Below, in pieces: positions 6,763-13,740 of a stretch of 24,434 nt of DNA. Under the pieces are notes generated by a model. It saw only the letters and a list, made by a program, of their open reading frames with translations, was not told where the DNA came from and did no database searches. A program made the position numbers and the translations under genes. Each line of letters starts with the position of its first letter. The first letter of the stretch is position 1. The DNA is from Erythrobacter sp. CCH5-A1 (GTDB lineage Bacteria; Pseudomonadota; Alphaproteobacteria; Sphingomonadales; Sphingomonadaceae): contig NZ_LSKQ01000149.1 of NCBI RefSeq assembly GCF_001557115.1, positions 1 to 24,434 on the forward strand, in the 5' to 3' direction.

Positions 6763-7283
6763 GAGGAGGTCCTTTCCTGCGCGGCGGCGATGGCTGCGGT
6801 CGCCGCTCCCGCTAGCCGTGCGGCAGTGGTCGGCTTGCCCAGCACGCCGTCGAAGATGTCACCCGGGCCCTTGTGGAGCTGGTGGAAGCGCGGCAGCGCG
6901 GTCAACAGCAGGATGGGCAGATCGGGCCGGATCTTGCGCAGCGCCTTCGCGAGCGCAGCGCCGTTCATGCCGGGCATGTCGTAATCGGTGATCACCAGGT
7001 CCCACACCGCAGGGTCCTCGCGGATTATGGCGACAGCGTCGCACGGATCGACGCAGGGGCCCGCCTCGACGCCGACCACTGCCTGCCGCTGGGCCAGCAT
7101 CAGCTGTTCGCGCAACCGGCCCTTTTCGCGCTCCATCGCGCGCCGGTCCTCGACATCGCGGGTGACGCACAGGATCCCGCCCTCGGGCGTCAGCGACAGC
7201 GCGACTTCCTGTTCGACCGCGCTGCCATCGGCCTTGCGCCCCTGCGTATCGCCGCGCCACTGGCCGGCTGCGAACAGCACCGG
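6750..7283 (-). pseudogene. Hybrid sensor histidine kinase remnant: PAS end joined to receiver, kinase core deleted
   Basis: Reading from the 7.28 kb side, the frame gives the end of a PAS domain (GQWRGDTQGRKADGS, then GGILCVTRDVEDRR) and the helix that normally leads into the phospho-acceptor His domain (REQLMLAQRQAVVG). It then runs directly into the second half of a receiver (VEAGPCVDPCDAVAIIREDP, VITDYDMPGMNG, LLLTALP, LGKPTTAARL). The His-containing dimerisation domain, the ATPase domain and the start of the receiver are gone. The join at about 7065-7080 is in frame. The N-terminus is also lost, since the frame reads into antisense of the DUF4402 gene at about 7284. Open sequence continues to 7505, but only as shadow coding. 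It cannot be an active kinase. Confidence 0.78.
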
Positions 7284-7754
7284 GTGACCGTGTTCGCTTC
7301 CCTCGCCGCCGCCACTTCGGCCCAGGCCCAGTCGGCTGACGCCGGCGCCGGTGCGAAGATCATCGCTCCGCTCGAAATCAGCAATGTGACCGATCTCTAC
7401 TTCGGAACCATCGCTCCCTCGACCACCGTCGCCGACAAGGTCGTCGTGCTGGCCCATGGCAGCCGCAAGTGCGGTCCGGCGCTGACCTGTCTCACCGCCG
7501 ACCACACCGCCGCCGCTTTCGCGGTGACGGGCGAAGTCGACGCCTTTTACACCATCTCGCTCCCCAAGGAGATCAAGATCGTCAACGAGAAGGGCACCGC
7601 CATGCTCGTGTCGGACTTCACCGGCTCGAAGGCGAAGGGCCAGCTCCTGAAGGGTGAAGACAGCTTCACCGCCGGCGGCACGCTCGATGTCGGCGTCCGT
7701 CAGGAAGCGGGCAAGTACACCGGTAGCTTCACCGTCGCGGTGGAATACCAGTAA
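7284..7754 (+). CDS. DUF4402 domain protein, 5' end apparently truncated
   Basis: The protein has 156 residues from GTG 7284 (or 154 from GTG 7290). The mature part is a normal DUF4402 domain: AGAKIIAPLEISNVTDLYFG, a central FAVTGEVDAFYTISLP, then FTAGGTLDVGVRQEAGKYTG and the terminal strand FTVAVEYQ. This family of secreted beta-sandwich proteins is found beside chaperone-usher pilus genes and is probably pilin-like. The signal peptide lacks its charged start: only VFASLAAATSAQA remains, and the sequence just upstream belongs to the oppositely oriented kinase remnant. No ATG or ribosome site is present. It is probably a relic, though translation from GTG cannot be excluded. A hairpin follows at 7777-7806. 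Confidence 0.75.
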   Translation: MTVFASLAAATSAQAQSADAGAGAKIIAPLEISNVTDLYFGTIAPSTTVADKVVVLAHGSRKCGPALTCLTADHTAAAFAVTGEVDAFYTISLPKEIKIVNEKGTAMLVSDFTGSKAKGQLLKGEDSFTAGGTLDVGVRQEAGKYTGSFTVAVEYQ

Positions 7755-7776
7755 GCCCTCCGTGGCAGGGGGTGAA

Positions 7777-7806
7777 GGGAGCCGCGCAACCCCCCGCGCG
7801 GCTCCC
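7777..7806 (+). terminator. GC-rich hairpin after the DUF4402 gene
   Basis: GGGAGCCGCGC (7777-7787) pairs perfectly with GCGCGGCTCCC (7796-7806) around an 8-base C-rich loop, 22 bases after the stop codon. There is no T run, so termination efficiency is uncertain. In sphingomonad pilus loci a hairpin at this place could instead attenuate or protect the pilin mRNA. Confidence 0.5.
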
Positions 7807-7824
7807 GGAACCTGAGTCCCTGTT

Positions 7825-7895
7825 GCCCTACCGCTTACGCTACTTGAGGGCGGGTTTGCCGCCCTACCGCTTCGCTACTTGAGAGCGGGATTGCC
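7825..7895. repeat. Tandem duplication of a 35-36 bp unit
   Basis: Two directly adjacent copies begin with GCCCTACCGCTT and end with TTGCC: 7825-7860 (36 bp) and 7861-7895 (35 bp). They differ by one inserted A and two substitutions. They fill most of the gap between the hairpin and the chaperone start at 7936. The function is unknown. Confidence 0.85.
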
Positions 7896-7935
7896 GCCAC
7901 ATCCAAGCCCACCCTTGCCAATGTGAGGTCTCCCC

Positions 7936-8487
7936 ATGTTCCTTTTCCCCTTCGCCGCCGCGCTCGCCGCGGCGCTTGCGGCCCCTGTGCCTGCCGCCGC
8001 CGAGCTGCTGGTCGCCCCCACCCGCGTGGTGCTGACCCCCGAGGCGTGCTCCGCTGAACTCGTGCTCGTCAACAAGTCCGCAGAGACCGCAGCCTTCCGC
8101 ATCGCGATCGAGAACCGCCTGATGTCCGCTCCGGTCAGCGCGGGCGCCGCCACGGTTGCTGGCGAAGGCCTGGCCGACAACAGCCTCTCGATCGAACTCG
8201 CCGCGATCCGCTCGATCACCATCCCGGTGGTCTTGCGCGTCGGCACGCTCGAGGCGAGCGTCACCATGGACAGCGCTGCCATCGCCGACACGGCGCCCAA
8301 TCAGCTGGTGGTGCGCGGGGTGGCGATCTATGTCCCCAACACCGCGCGCGACGTGATCGTCCCCCTCCCGCCCGAAGTGCGCGCGCAGCTCGCAGGCAAG
8401 AAGGTGCGGATCGACTACACCTCGACCGACTTCGCCGATCCGGCGAATGCGGGCAAGCGCCTCGCCAGCCTCGTCGCAGTCCTCTGA
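7936..8487 (+). CDS. Pilus periplasmic chaperone (PapD-like), apparently internally deleted
   Basis: The protein has 183 residues, against roughly 240-260 for this chaperone type. The signal peptide (to about residue 21, AAAE) and the first strands of the N-terminal immunoglobulin-like domain (LLVAPTRVVLTPEACSAELV, then LVNKSAETAAFRIAIENR) are normal. From there the sequence jumps to SAPVSAGAATV and SIELAAIRSITIPVVLRVG, which belong to the end of domain 1. The stretch with the F1-G1 edge that caps pilins seems missing. A second jump occurs near NQLVVRGVAIYVPNTARDV, where a YGD-type strand region of domain 2 is expected. Both joins are in frame. The start has GAGG 10 bases upstream. It could be expressed, but probably does not fold as a working chaperone. 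Confidence 0.7.
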   Translation: MFLFPFAAALAAALAAPVPAAAELLVAPTRVVLTPEACSAELVLVNKSAETAAFRIAIENRLMSAPVSAGAATVAGEGLADNSLSIELAAIRSITIPVVLRVGTLEASVTMDSAAIADTAPNQLVVRGVAIYVPNTARDVIVPLPPEVRAQLAGKKVRIDYTSTDFADPANAGKRLASLVAVL

Positions 8488-8520
8488 CCCCAGCTTCTGT
8501 GACCCGCTGGGCCGCCCGCC

Positions 8521-9128
8521 ATGTCCGCTCTCGCGCCCGCCGGCATCGCCCGCTCGGGCGCGATCATGGCCGAGATGTTCGTCGATGACGACGGCGACGG
8601 GGTGCGCGGCGCGGGCGAAGACGCGGTCGCGGGCGGGCGCTTCATCGTCGGCGCGGCGCTGCGGCGCGAGGCGACAGGCGCGGACGGGCGCGTCCTCATC
8701 GGCGGCATCGCGCCCGGTCCCGCGACCACGATCGAGACGCAGATGTCCTCGCTCACCGATTTCCCCCTGCGTCCTGCCCGCAGCGGCGACAGCCTGGCGC
8801 TGCGCCCGGGCGAGGTCCGCCACGTCCCCATCGCCCTGCGTCCCACGGTCGGCATCGAGGTGCTGGTGCTGCTCGTGGTCGGCGACGAGCGCACCCCGCG
8901 CTCGGGCGTGGCAGTGGTGCTGCGCGATGCGACGGGCCACGAAGCGGCGCGCGCGACGAGTGATTTCAACGGCTTCGTGCTGTTCGAGGGCCTCGCTTTC
9001 GGCACCTATCAGGCCGAGGCCGCGGGGCAGCACTCGGGCCCCCTCGCCGTTTCGCGCGAGGCGCCAGATGGCAGCGCGCGGGTGCTGATCGCCGGGGGGG
9101 CGCGATTGAAGGCTTCGCCGGGCGTTAG
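8521..9128 (+). pseudogene. Outer-membrane usher remnant, C-terminal part only
   Basis: The frame opened by ATG 8521 gives GIARSGAIMAEMFVDDDGDG, a short beta domain with ADGRVLIGGIAPG, then a carboxypeptidase-regulatory-like module (RSGVAVVLRDATGHEAARAT, FNGFVLFEGLAFGTYQAEA) and APDGSARVLIAGG. This matches the C-terminal periplasmic part of ushers that normally follow the chaperone gene; the large beta-barrel and N-terminal domain are absent. An in-frame TGA at 8500-8502 closes the frame upstream, and there is no ribosome site before 8521. At the end a run of seven G (9094-9100) precedes a frame that continues into the opposite TetR gene; one more G would give a stop at 9126-9128. The end coordinate is therefore a judgement. 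Confidence 0.62.
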
Positions 9129-9754
9129 ACCCGCCAGCCCGCCAGCACCTGCTCGATCACTGCGGCGGCGTGGGCGTCGGCAACGCCGAGCCCGGCCAGC
9201 CCCATCGCCAGCATCTCGCCGAGCCGGGCCTGCCCCTCGGCCGGGGAGGGGCGTGCGTCGGTCATGAGGATCATCACCACCTGGCACAGGCCCAGCCAGT
9301 AGGCGATGCCGCTTGTCGCGGCCTCGAAGCGCAGGAGCCCTGCGGCGAGGGCGGCGTCGATATCGGCGCGCAGGCCGCGGTTGAGCGGGTGGTCGGCGGC
9401 GGCGGCCACGCTTTGGTCGCGCAGCAGCACCCGCGCGCGGCGCGGCTCGCGCAGCGCGTAGGCGGCGGCGACCGCCATGCCGCCCGCGATCCGTGCGACC
9501 GGGTCGGTGCGGGCTGCATTGGCCGCGGCCACCTCCGCCTCGACCTCGGCGCGCACTTCGGCCGCGACCGCCGCGGCGAAGGCGTGCTTGTCGGCGAAGT
9601 GGTTGAAGAAGCTCCCCTTGGCGACGCCGGCGGCGACGACGACCTCGTCGATCGCGATGGCATCGATCGGGCGCGCGGCGAGCAGATCGAGCCCGGCGGC
9701 GATCAGCGCGGCGCGGGTGCGCTGGATGCGGGGGGAAAGGGCTTGGGTGGCCAT
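9125..9754 (-). CDS. TetR-family transcriptional regulator
   Basis: The protein has 209 residues. The N-terminal DNA-binding region (about 10-56) reads IQRTRAALIAAGLDLLAARP, then IDEVVVAAGVAKGSFFNHFADKHAF, a standard TetR helix-turn-helix with the KGSFFNHF recognition end. The rest is an all-helical ligand and dimerisation domain without a family I can name. It is divergent from the ring-cleavage operon. A perfect inverted repeat 15 bases ahead of its start codon implies that it represses both itself and the operon until an aromatic substrate or intermediate binds. Its 3' end abuts the usher remnant. Confidence 0.92.
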   Translation of the reverse strand: MATQALSPRIQRTRAALIAAGLDLLAARPIDAIAIDEVVVAAGVAKGSFFNHFADKHAFAAAVAAEVRAEVEAEVAAANAARTDPVARIAGGMAVAAAYALREPRRARVLLRDQSVAAAADHPLNRGLRADIDAALAAGLLRFEAATSGIAYWLGLCQVVMILMTDARPSPAEGQARLGEMLAMGLAGLGVADAHAAAVIEQVLAGWRV

Positions 9755-9768
9755 GCCTGCTCCATACT

Positions 9769-9809
9769 TGACTGTTTGGTCAAGTTCAAGCTATTTGACC
9801 AAACAGTCA
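9769..9809. promoter_or_regulatory. Double operator, probably for the TetR regulator
   Basis: TGACTGTTTGGTCAA (9769-9783) and its exact inverted copy TTGACCAAACAGTCA (9795-9809) flank an 11-base spacer. Each arm is itself an imperfect dyad (TTGAC-N6-GTCAA), so the region probably offers two TetR dimer sites. Outward-facing TTGACC boxes in both arms look like -35 elements for the two divergent promoters. Confidence 0.75.
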
Positions 9810-9851
9810 GAAACGAATCGCGCCGGCTACGTCGGCACGCCGGAGGGGATC

Positions 9852-10862
9852 ATGGCCATCGTCAAAGTGGAGGACATCGCGCATGTCCGCTTCGCCGCGC
9901 CCGATCTGGCGCTGATGCGCGGCTTCCTCGAGGATTTCGGCCTCACCTGCTTCGAAGACGGCGGCCGCCTCTATGGCAAGGGCTGCGACGGGCGGCCCTT
10001 CGTCCATGTCACCGAGCCGGGCGAGGCGAAGTTCCTCGCAGTCGGCCTCAGGGCCGCGAGCGTCGCCGATCTTGAAGCCCTCGCCGCGCACGAAGGCTTG
10101 GCGGTCGAACCGCTGGGTGAACCCGGCGGCGGTGTGGTGGTGCGCCTCAAGGATCCCGACGGCTACCTTGTGGAAGTGGTCGCGGGCCAGCAGTGCGAGG
10201 CGCCGGCCCCCTGCGCTGCGCCGCAGTTCAACTCCGCCGCCGACAAGCCTCGCCAGCGCGCTACGATCCGCTTGCAGCCCGCCCCCGCCCATGTCCGCCG
10301 CATCGGCCACGCGGTGCTCAAGGTGAGCGACTTCCGTGCCTCCGAGCGCTGGTGGAAGGAGCGCTTCGGCTTCCTCACCTCCGACGAGATCGAGGCCGCA
10401 CCCGATGTGCCACTCGGCGCCTTCATGCGCTGCGACCGGGGGGATTTGCCGTCCGATCACCACACCATCTTCCTCGCCCAGCTGCCCGGCAAGCTCGGGT
10501 TGCTCCACGCCGCCTTCGAGGTCGAGAGCCTCGACGATCTGATGTGCGGCCACGAATACCTGAAGGCCCGCCAGCGGCAGGCCGCCTGGGGCGTGGGCCG
10601 CCACATCATGGGCAGCCAGATCTTCGACTACTGGATAGACCCCTTCGGCAACGAGCTCGAACACTGGACCGACGGCGACCTGTTCACCGCGGCCGATCCG
10701 CCCGCAAAGCAGACGATGCAAGCGTTGCTCGCCGTCCAGTGGGGCGCGCCGCACCCGATGTTTGCGGGGAAAATGGCTCCGCCCCCGGGCCTCGTCGCCT
10801 TTGTCACTGCCATGCAGCTGCGCATCAAGCGCCTGTTCTCCCGCACTCCCAAGGAAGCCTGA
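9852..10862 (+). CDS. VOC-family extradiol ring-cleavage dioxygenase-like protein
   Basis: The protein has 336 residues and two VOC domains (about 5-112 and 145-275), the layout of type I extradiol dioxygenases such as catechol 2,3-dioxygenase. These open an aromatic diol next to its hydroxyls using Fe(II) and oxygen. The expected metal ligands of the second domain are visible: His153 in RRIGHAVLK, His219 in LLHAAFEV and Glu270 in DPFGNELEHW. A tail of about 60 residues after the second domain is unusual. ATG 9852 follows GGAGG at 9842-9846. It is the first gene of the TetR-controlled operon, and the next gene starts 3 bases after its stop. The substrate is unknown; neighbours point to a hydroxylated aromatic acid or similar ring. 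Confidence 0.85.
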   Translation: MAIVKVEDIAHVRFAAPDLALMRGFLEDFGLTCFEDGGRLYGKGCDGRPFVHVTEPGEAKFLAVGLRAASVADLEALAAHEGLAVEPLGEPGGGVVVRLKDPDGYLVEVVAGQQCEAPAPCAAPQFNSAADKPRQRATIRLQPAPAHVRRIGHAVLKVSDFRASERWWKERFGFLTSDEIEAAPDVPLGAFMRCDRGDLPSDHHTIFLAQLPGKLGLLHAAFEVESLDDLMCGHEYLKARQRQAAWGVGRHIMGSQIFDYWIDPFGNELEHWTDGDLFTAADPPAKQTMQALLAVQWGAPHPMFAGKMAPPPGLVAFVTAMQLRIKRLFSRTPKEA

Positions 10863-10865
10863 CCG

Positions 10866-11705
10866 ATGAAACTCTGCACCTTCACCCACGCCGGCAAGAC
10901 CCGCACCGGCATCGTCACTGGCGACACCGTCGTCGAGACCGGCGTGCCCGGCACGATGATCGACCTGATCCGCGACTGGGAGGCGCTGAGGCCCGGCCTC
11001 GAAGCCAAGGCGGCGACGGGCGAGGGCATTCCCCTCGCAGAGGTCAAGCTGGAGGCTCCCGTCCCGCGCCCGGGCAAGATCTTCGCCATTGGGCTCAACT
11101 ATGCCGACCACATCGCCGAAAGCGGCCTTGGTACGCCCGAACGGCAGGTGTGGTTCACCAAGGCGCAGACCTCGGTCAACGGGCCCTATGATCCGATCCT
11201 TATCGCGCGCGGCACCATGACCCCCGATTACGAGGCGGAGCTGGTCGCCGTCATCGGCAACGGCGGCAAGCACATCGCCGCCGCCGACGCGCCGGCCGCG
11301 ATCTTCGGCTACACCGTCGGCAACGACGTGACCGAGCGCATGTGGCAGCACGCCGTGCCGCAATGGGCATTGGGCAAGAGCTTCGACACCCACGCGCCGA
11401 TGGGCCCGTGGATCGTCACCGCCGACGAGATCGGCGATCCGCACGACCTCGGCATCCGCTGCTACGTCAATGGCGAGCAGCGGCAGAACTCGAACACGCG
11501 GCACCTCGTCTACAATGTGTGGGCGCAGGTCGAGCACCTCTCGGTCGGTATGACGCTGGAGCCGGGCGACTGCCTCTTCACCGGCACGCCCGGCGGGATC
11601 GGCGCGGCGATGGACCCGCGGCAATTCCTGAAGGCGGGCGATGTGGTGCGGACCGAGATCGACGGCATCGGCCACATCGAGGGCACGATGGTCGCCGAGG
11701 GCTGA
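10866..11705 (+). CDS. Fumarylacetoacetate hydrolase family protein
   Basis: The protein has 279 residues. The FAH catalytic fold runs from about residue 70 (KIFAIGLNYADHIAE) to 277. Metal ligands are Glu123 and Glu125 in DYEAEL and Asp154 in GNDVTER, with Lys171 in GKSFDTHAPMGPW. The end carries GDCLFTGTPGGIG. Family members cleave carbon-carbon bonds of beta-diketo acids or hydrate/decarboxylate dienoates, typically the step after ring cleavage. Residues 1-65 are the usual small N-terminal domain. It lies 3 bases after the dioxygenase and 6 before the monooxygenase, so the three are co-transcribed. Whether it acts as an acylpyruvate hydrolase or a hydratase cannot be told from sequence alone. 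Confidence 0.9.
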   Translation: MKLCTFTHAGKTRTGIVTGDTVVETGVPGTMIDLIRDWEALRPGLEAKAATGEGIPLAEVKLEAPVPRPGKIFAIGLNYADHIAESGLGTPERQVWFTKAQTSVNGPYDPILIARGTMTPDYEAELVAVIGNGGKHIAAADAPAAIFGYTVGNDVTERMWQHAVPQWALGKSFDTHAPMGPWIVTADEIGDPHDLGIRCYVNGEQRQNSNTRHLVYNVWAQVEHLSVGMTLEPGDCLFTGTPGGIGAAMDPRQFLKAGDVVRTEIDGIGHIEGTMVAEG

Positions 11706-11711
11706 CCCGCG

Positions 11712-13160
11712 ATGTCGGGGGGCTTCGACTGCGACGTGCTCGTCATCGGCGGCGGGCCCACCGGGGTGACGCTCGCCAGCCTGCTGGCGCGGCGCGGCGT
11801 CGGCGTGATCGTCGCCGAGAAGGAGCCGGCGATCTTCCCCCTCCCCCGCGCCGCGCATATCGATCACGAGGGCATGCGCATCCTGCAGGAGGCGGGCGCG
11901 GCCGAAGCGGTGATGGCGACCAGCCGCAGCGCCGATTCCTACGAGTTCCGCAACGCGCGCGGCAATGTGCTGATGGCGTTCAGCGGCGCGGCCGGGATCG
12001 GCCCGGGCGGCTGGCCGGTCGCCAACATGATCCACCAGCCCTCGGTCGAGGCGGCGCTGCGCCGCGCGCTGGCCGAACGCGCGCCCGATGCCTTGCGCAG
12101 CGGGTGGGAGATGATCGGCTTCACCGAGGATGCCGAGGGCGTCACCGCCATCTTCGCGACGCCGCAAGGCGAGCGCACCCTCCGATCGCGTTTCCTGGTC
12201 GGCGCAGACGGCGCGCGCAGCCCGGTGAGGAAGGCCTGCGGGATCACCTTCGAGGACTTGGGCTTCGAGGAGCCGTGGCTGGTGGTCGACGTGCTGGTCG
12301 ATGACCCGTCGCGCCTTCCCACCGCCAACCTGCAGATCTGCGACCCTGCCCGCCCCACCACCTGTGTGCTGATGGGCGAAGGGCGGCACCGCTGGGAATT
12401 CATGATCCTGCCCGGCGAGACCCCCGAGGCGGTCAGCACCCCCTCCAGCGTCGAGCGCCTGCTCGCCCCGTGGAACGTGGCGGGCGCGGTGCGGATCGAG
12501 CGCACCGCCGTCTACACGTTTCGCGCCCGGATTGCCCAAAGCTGGCGGCGGGGCCGGGTTATGCTGGCGGGAGACGCCGCGCACCAGACCCCGCCCTTTG
12601 CGGGACAGGGCATGTGTTCGGGCCTGCGCGATGCGGCGAACCTCGCGTGGAAGCTTGCGGCCGTGACGAAGGGCGAGGCGGACGCGGCGCTGCTCGACAC
12701 CTACCAGCCTGAACGCGCCCCCAACCTGCGCGCCACGATAGACATGGCGGTAATGATGGGGCGCATGGTGTGCACCACCAGCCGCTTTGGCGCGTGGCTG
12801 CGGGACACCAAGCTCGGCCTCGCGAGGATGCTGGGCAAGCTGCCCGGCGGGCCGCCCGCCTATCCGCCGGTGGGCGCGGGCGCGATCCTTGCCGGGACGC
12901 CGGGCGCGGGGAGCTACTTCCCGCAGTTCATCGACATCGATGGCGCGCGGCTGGACGATGCGCTTGGCGAGAGTTTCTGGCTGATCGACCGGCGCGATGC
13001 CGCCACCGCGCGGCTCGGCCCCTTCGGCGCGGACATCACCCGATGGCTCGCATCCCACGGGGCCGAGGCGGTGCTGGTGCGTCCGGACCGTTATGTCTTC
13101 GGCACGGGCACCGCCGCCGCGCTCGAGAAGGCTTGGGCAGCGAGGCTCAGCGGCGCTTGA
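11712..13160 (+). CDS. FAD-dependent aromatic monooxygenase (MhpA/phenol hydroxylase-like)
   Basis: The protein has 482 residues. It is a class A flavoprotein hydroxylase with the dinucleotide-binding GGGPTG (residues 13-18), the DG motif GADGARSP (164-171) and the GD motif GRVMLAGDAAHQTPPFAGQG (281-300). These enzymes use NAD(P)H and oxygen to hydroxylate an aromatic ring. It resembles 3-(3-hydroxyphenyl)propionate hydroxylase MhpA but is shorter than its about 550 residues, mainly in the C-terminal part. As the third gene of the TetR operon it would make the diol that the upstream dioxygenase cleaves. Its last 14 bases overlap the convergent Smr gene. Confidence 0.9.
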   Translation: MSGGFDCDVLVIGGGPTGVTLASLLARRGVGVIVAEKEPAIFPLPRAAHIDHEGMRILQEAGAAEAVMATSRSADSYEFRNARGNVLMAFSGAAGIGPGGWPVANMIHQPSVEAALRRALAERAPDALRSGWEMIGFTEDAEGVTAIFATPQGERTLRSRFLVGADGARSPVRKACGITFEDLGFEEPWLVVDVLVDDPSRLPTANLQICDPARPTTCVLMGEGRHRWEFMILPGETPEAVSTPSSVERLLAPWNVAGAVRIERTAVYTFRARIAQSWRRGRVMLAGDAAHQTPPFAGQGMCSGLRDAANLAWKLAAVTKGEADAALLDTYQPERAPNLRATIDMAVMMGRMVCTTSRFGAWLRDTKLGLARMLGKLPGGPPAYPPVGAGAILAGTPGAGSYFPQFIDIDGARLDDALGESFWLIDRRDAATARLGPFGADITRWLASHGAEAVLVRPDRYVFGTGTAAALEKAWAARLSGA

Positions 13161-13740
13161 GGATGAGGTAGAGCGCGCCCTCGCCCCCGTGGCGGATATG
13201 CGCGCGGCGCACCGCGGTGATCGCGTCGGCGTGGCGGCTCGCGGCGAGCCAGTCGAGCAGCTTGGCGCGGATCGCGCCGCGTTTCGCCATGCGGTCGGCG
13301 GGGTCGACCGGCCGCTCGCGCCCTGCCACCACCAGCACCACCCGCGCCTGCATCGCGCGCGCCTGATCGAGCGCGGTCATGATGCGATCGTAGGCGGTGT
13401 CGAGCGTATGGCCGTGGAGGTCGAGCGTCAGGTCAGGTTCGATCCGCCCGCCCTTCACGCGGCGGTCCCAATGCGAATCGAGGCCGGGATCGGGCGGCGG
13501 TGCGGCGGCGGCGGGCGGACGTGGTTTGACAGCGGGCTTGGGCGAGACCTTCACCGGCTTGACGAACTTGACGGGCGGAGCAGGTGCGACCTTGCCCGCC
13601 CCTCCACCAGCCTTGGCCTCGTCTCCCTCCCCTGAACGGGGCGCATTGGGCCGCTTCTTCCCCGGCAGCGGCTTCACGCTCGCCGCCAGATGCGCCCAGG
13701 CTGCCTGCTCCCCGACCGAAAGCCCCCGCGGCGCTCTCAT
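13147..13740 (-). CDS. Smr/MutS2-domain protein
   Basis: The protein has 197 residues. The N-terminal half is a short helix followed by a Lys/Pro/Ala-rich flexible stretch (about 28-85). The Smr domain occupies about 100-197, with LTLDLHGHT at its start, VVLVVAGRE in the middle and IRHGGEGALYLILKRR at the end; these match the LDLHG and HGG-G signatures of the DNA/RNA nuclease-like Smr family. ATG 13740 overlaps the stop of mltA (ATGA), so translation is coupled. Its C-terminal codons overlap the convergent monooxygenase gene. A stand-alone Smr protein beside mltA is a common alphaproteobacterial arrangement. Its cellular substrate is unknown. Confidence 0.9.
   Translation of the reverse strand: MRAPRGLSVGEQAAWAHLAASVKPLPGKKRPNAPRSGEGDEAKAGGGAGKVAPAPPVKFVKPVKVSPKPAVKPRPPAAAAPPPDPGLDSHWDRRVKGGRIEPDLTLDLHGHTLDTAYDRIMTALDQARAMQARVVLVVAGRERPVDPADRMAKRGAIRAKLLDWLAASRHADAITAVRRAHIRHGGEGALYLILKRR

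Noticed and set aside
7284..7505. Extension of the kinase remnant frame across the DUF4402 gene
   Set aside because: The translation from this part has no domain resemblance and is antisense to the clear DUF4402 sequence. The kinase homology begins only near 7275.
7825..7895. Possible CRISPR repeats
   Set aside because: The two copies are directly adjacent without a spacer, and no cas genes are present, so this is a tandem duplication.
9807..13058. A 1083-codon open frame on the minus strand opposite the ring-cleavage operon
   Set aside because: The plus strand encodes three well-recognised enzymes with intact motifs and proper starts. The antisense product is Arg/Gly/His-rich with no family resemblance, the usual shadow of high-GC codon bias.
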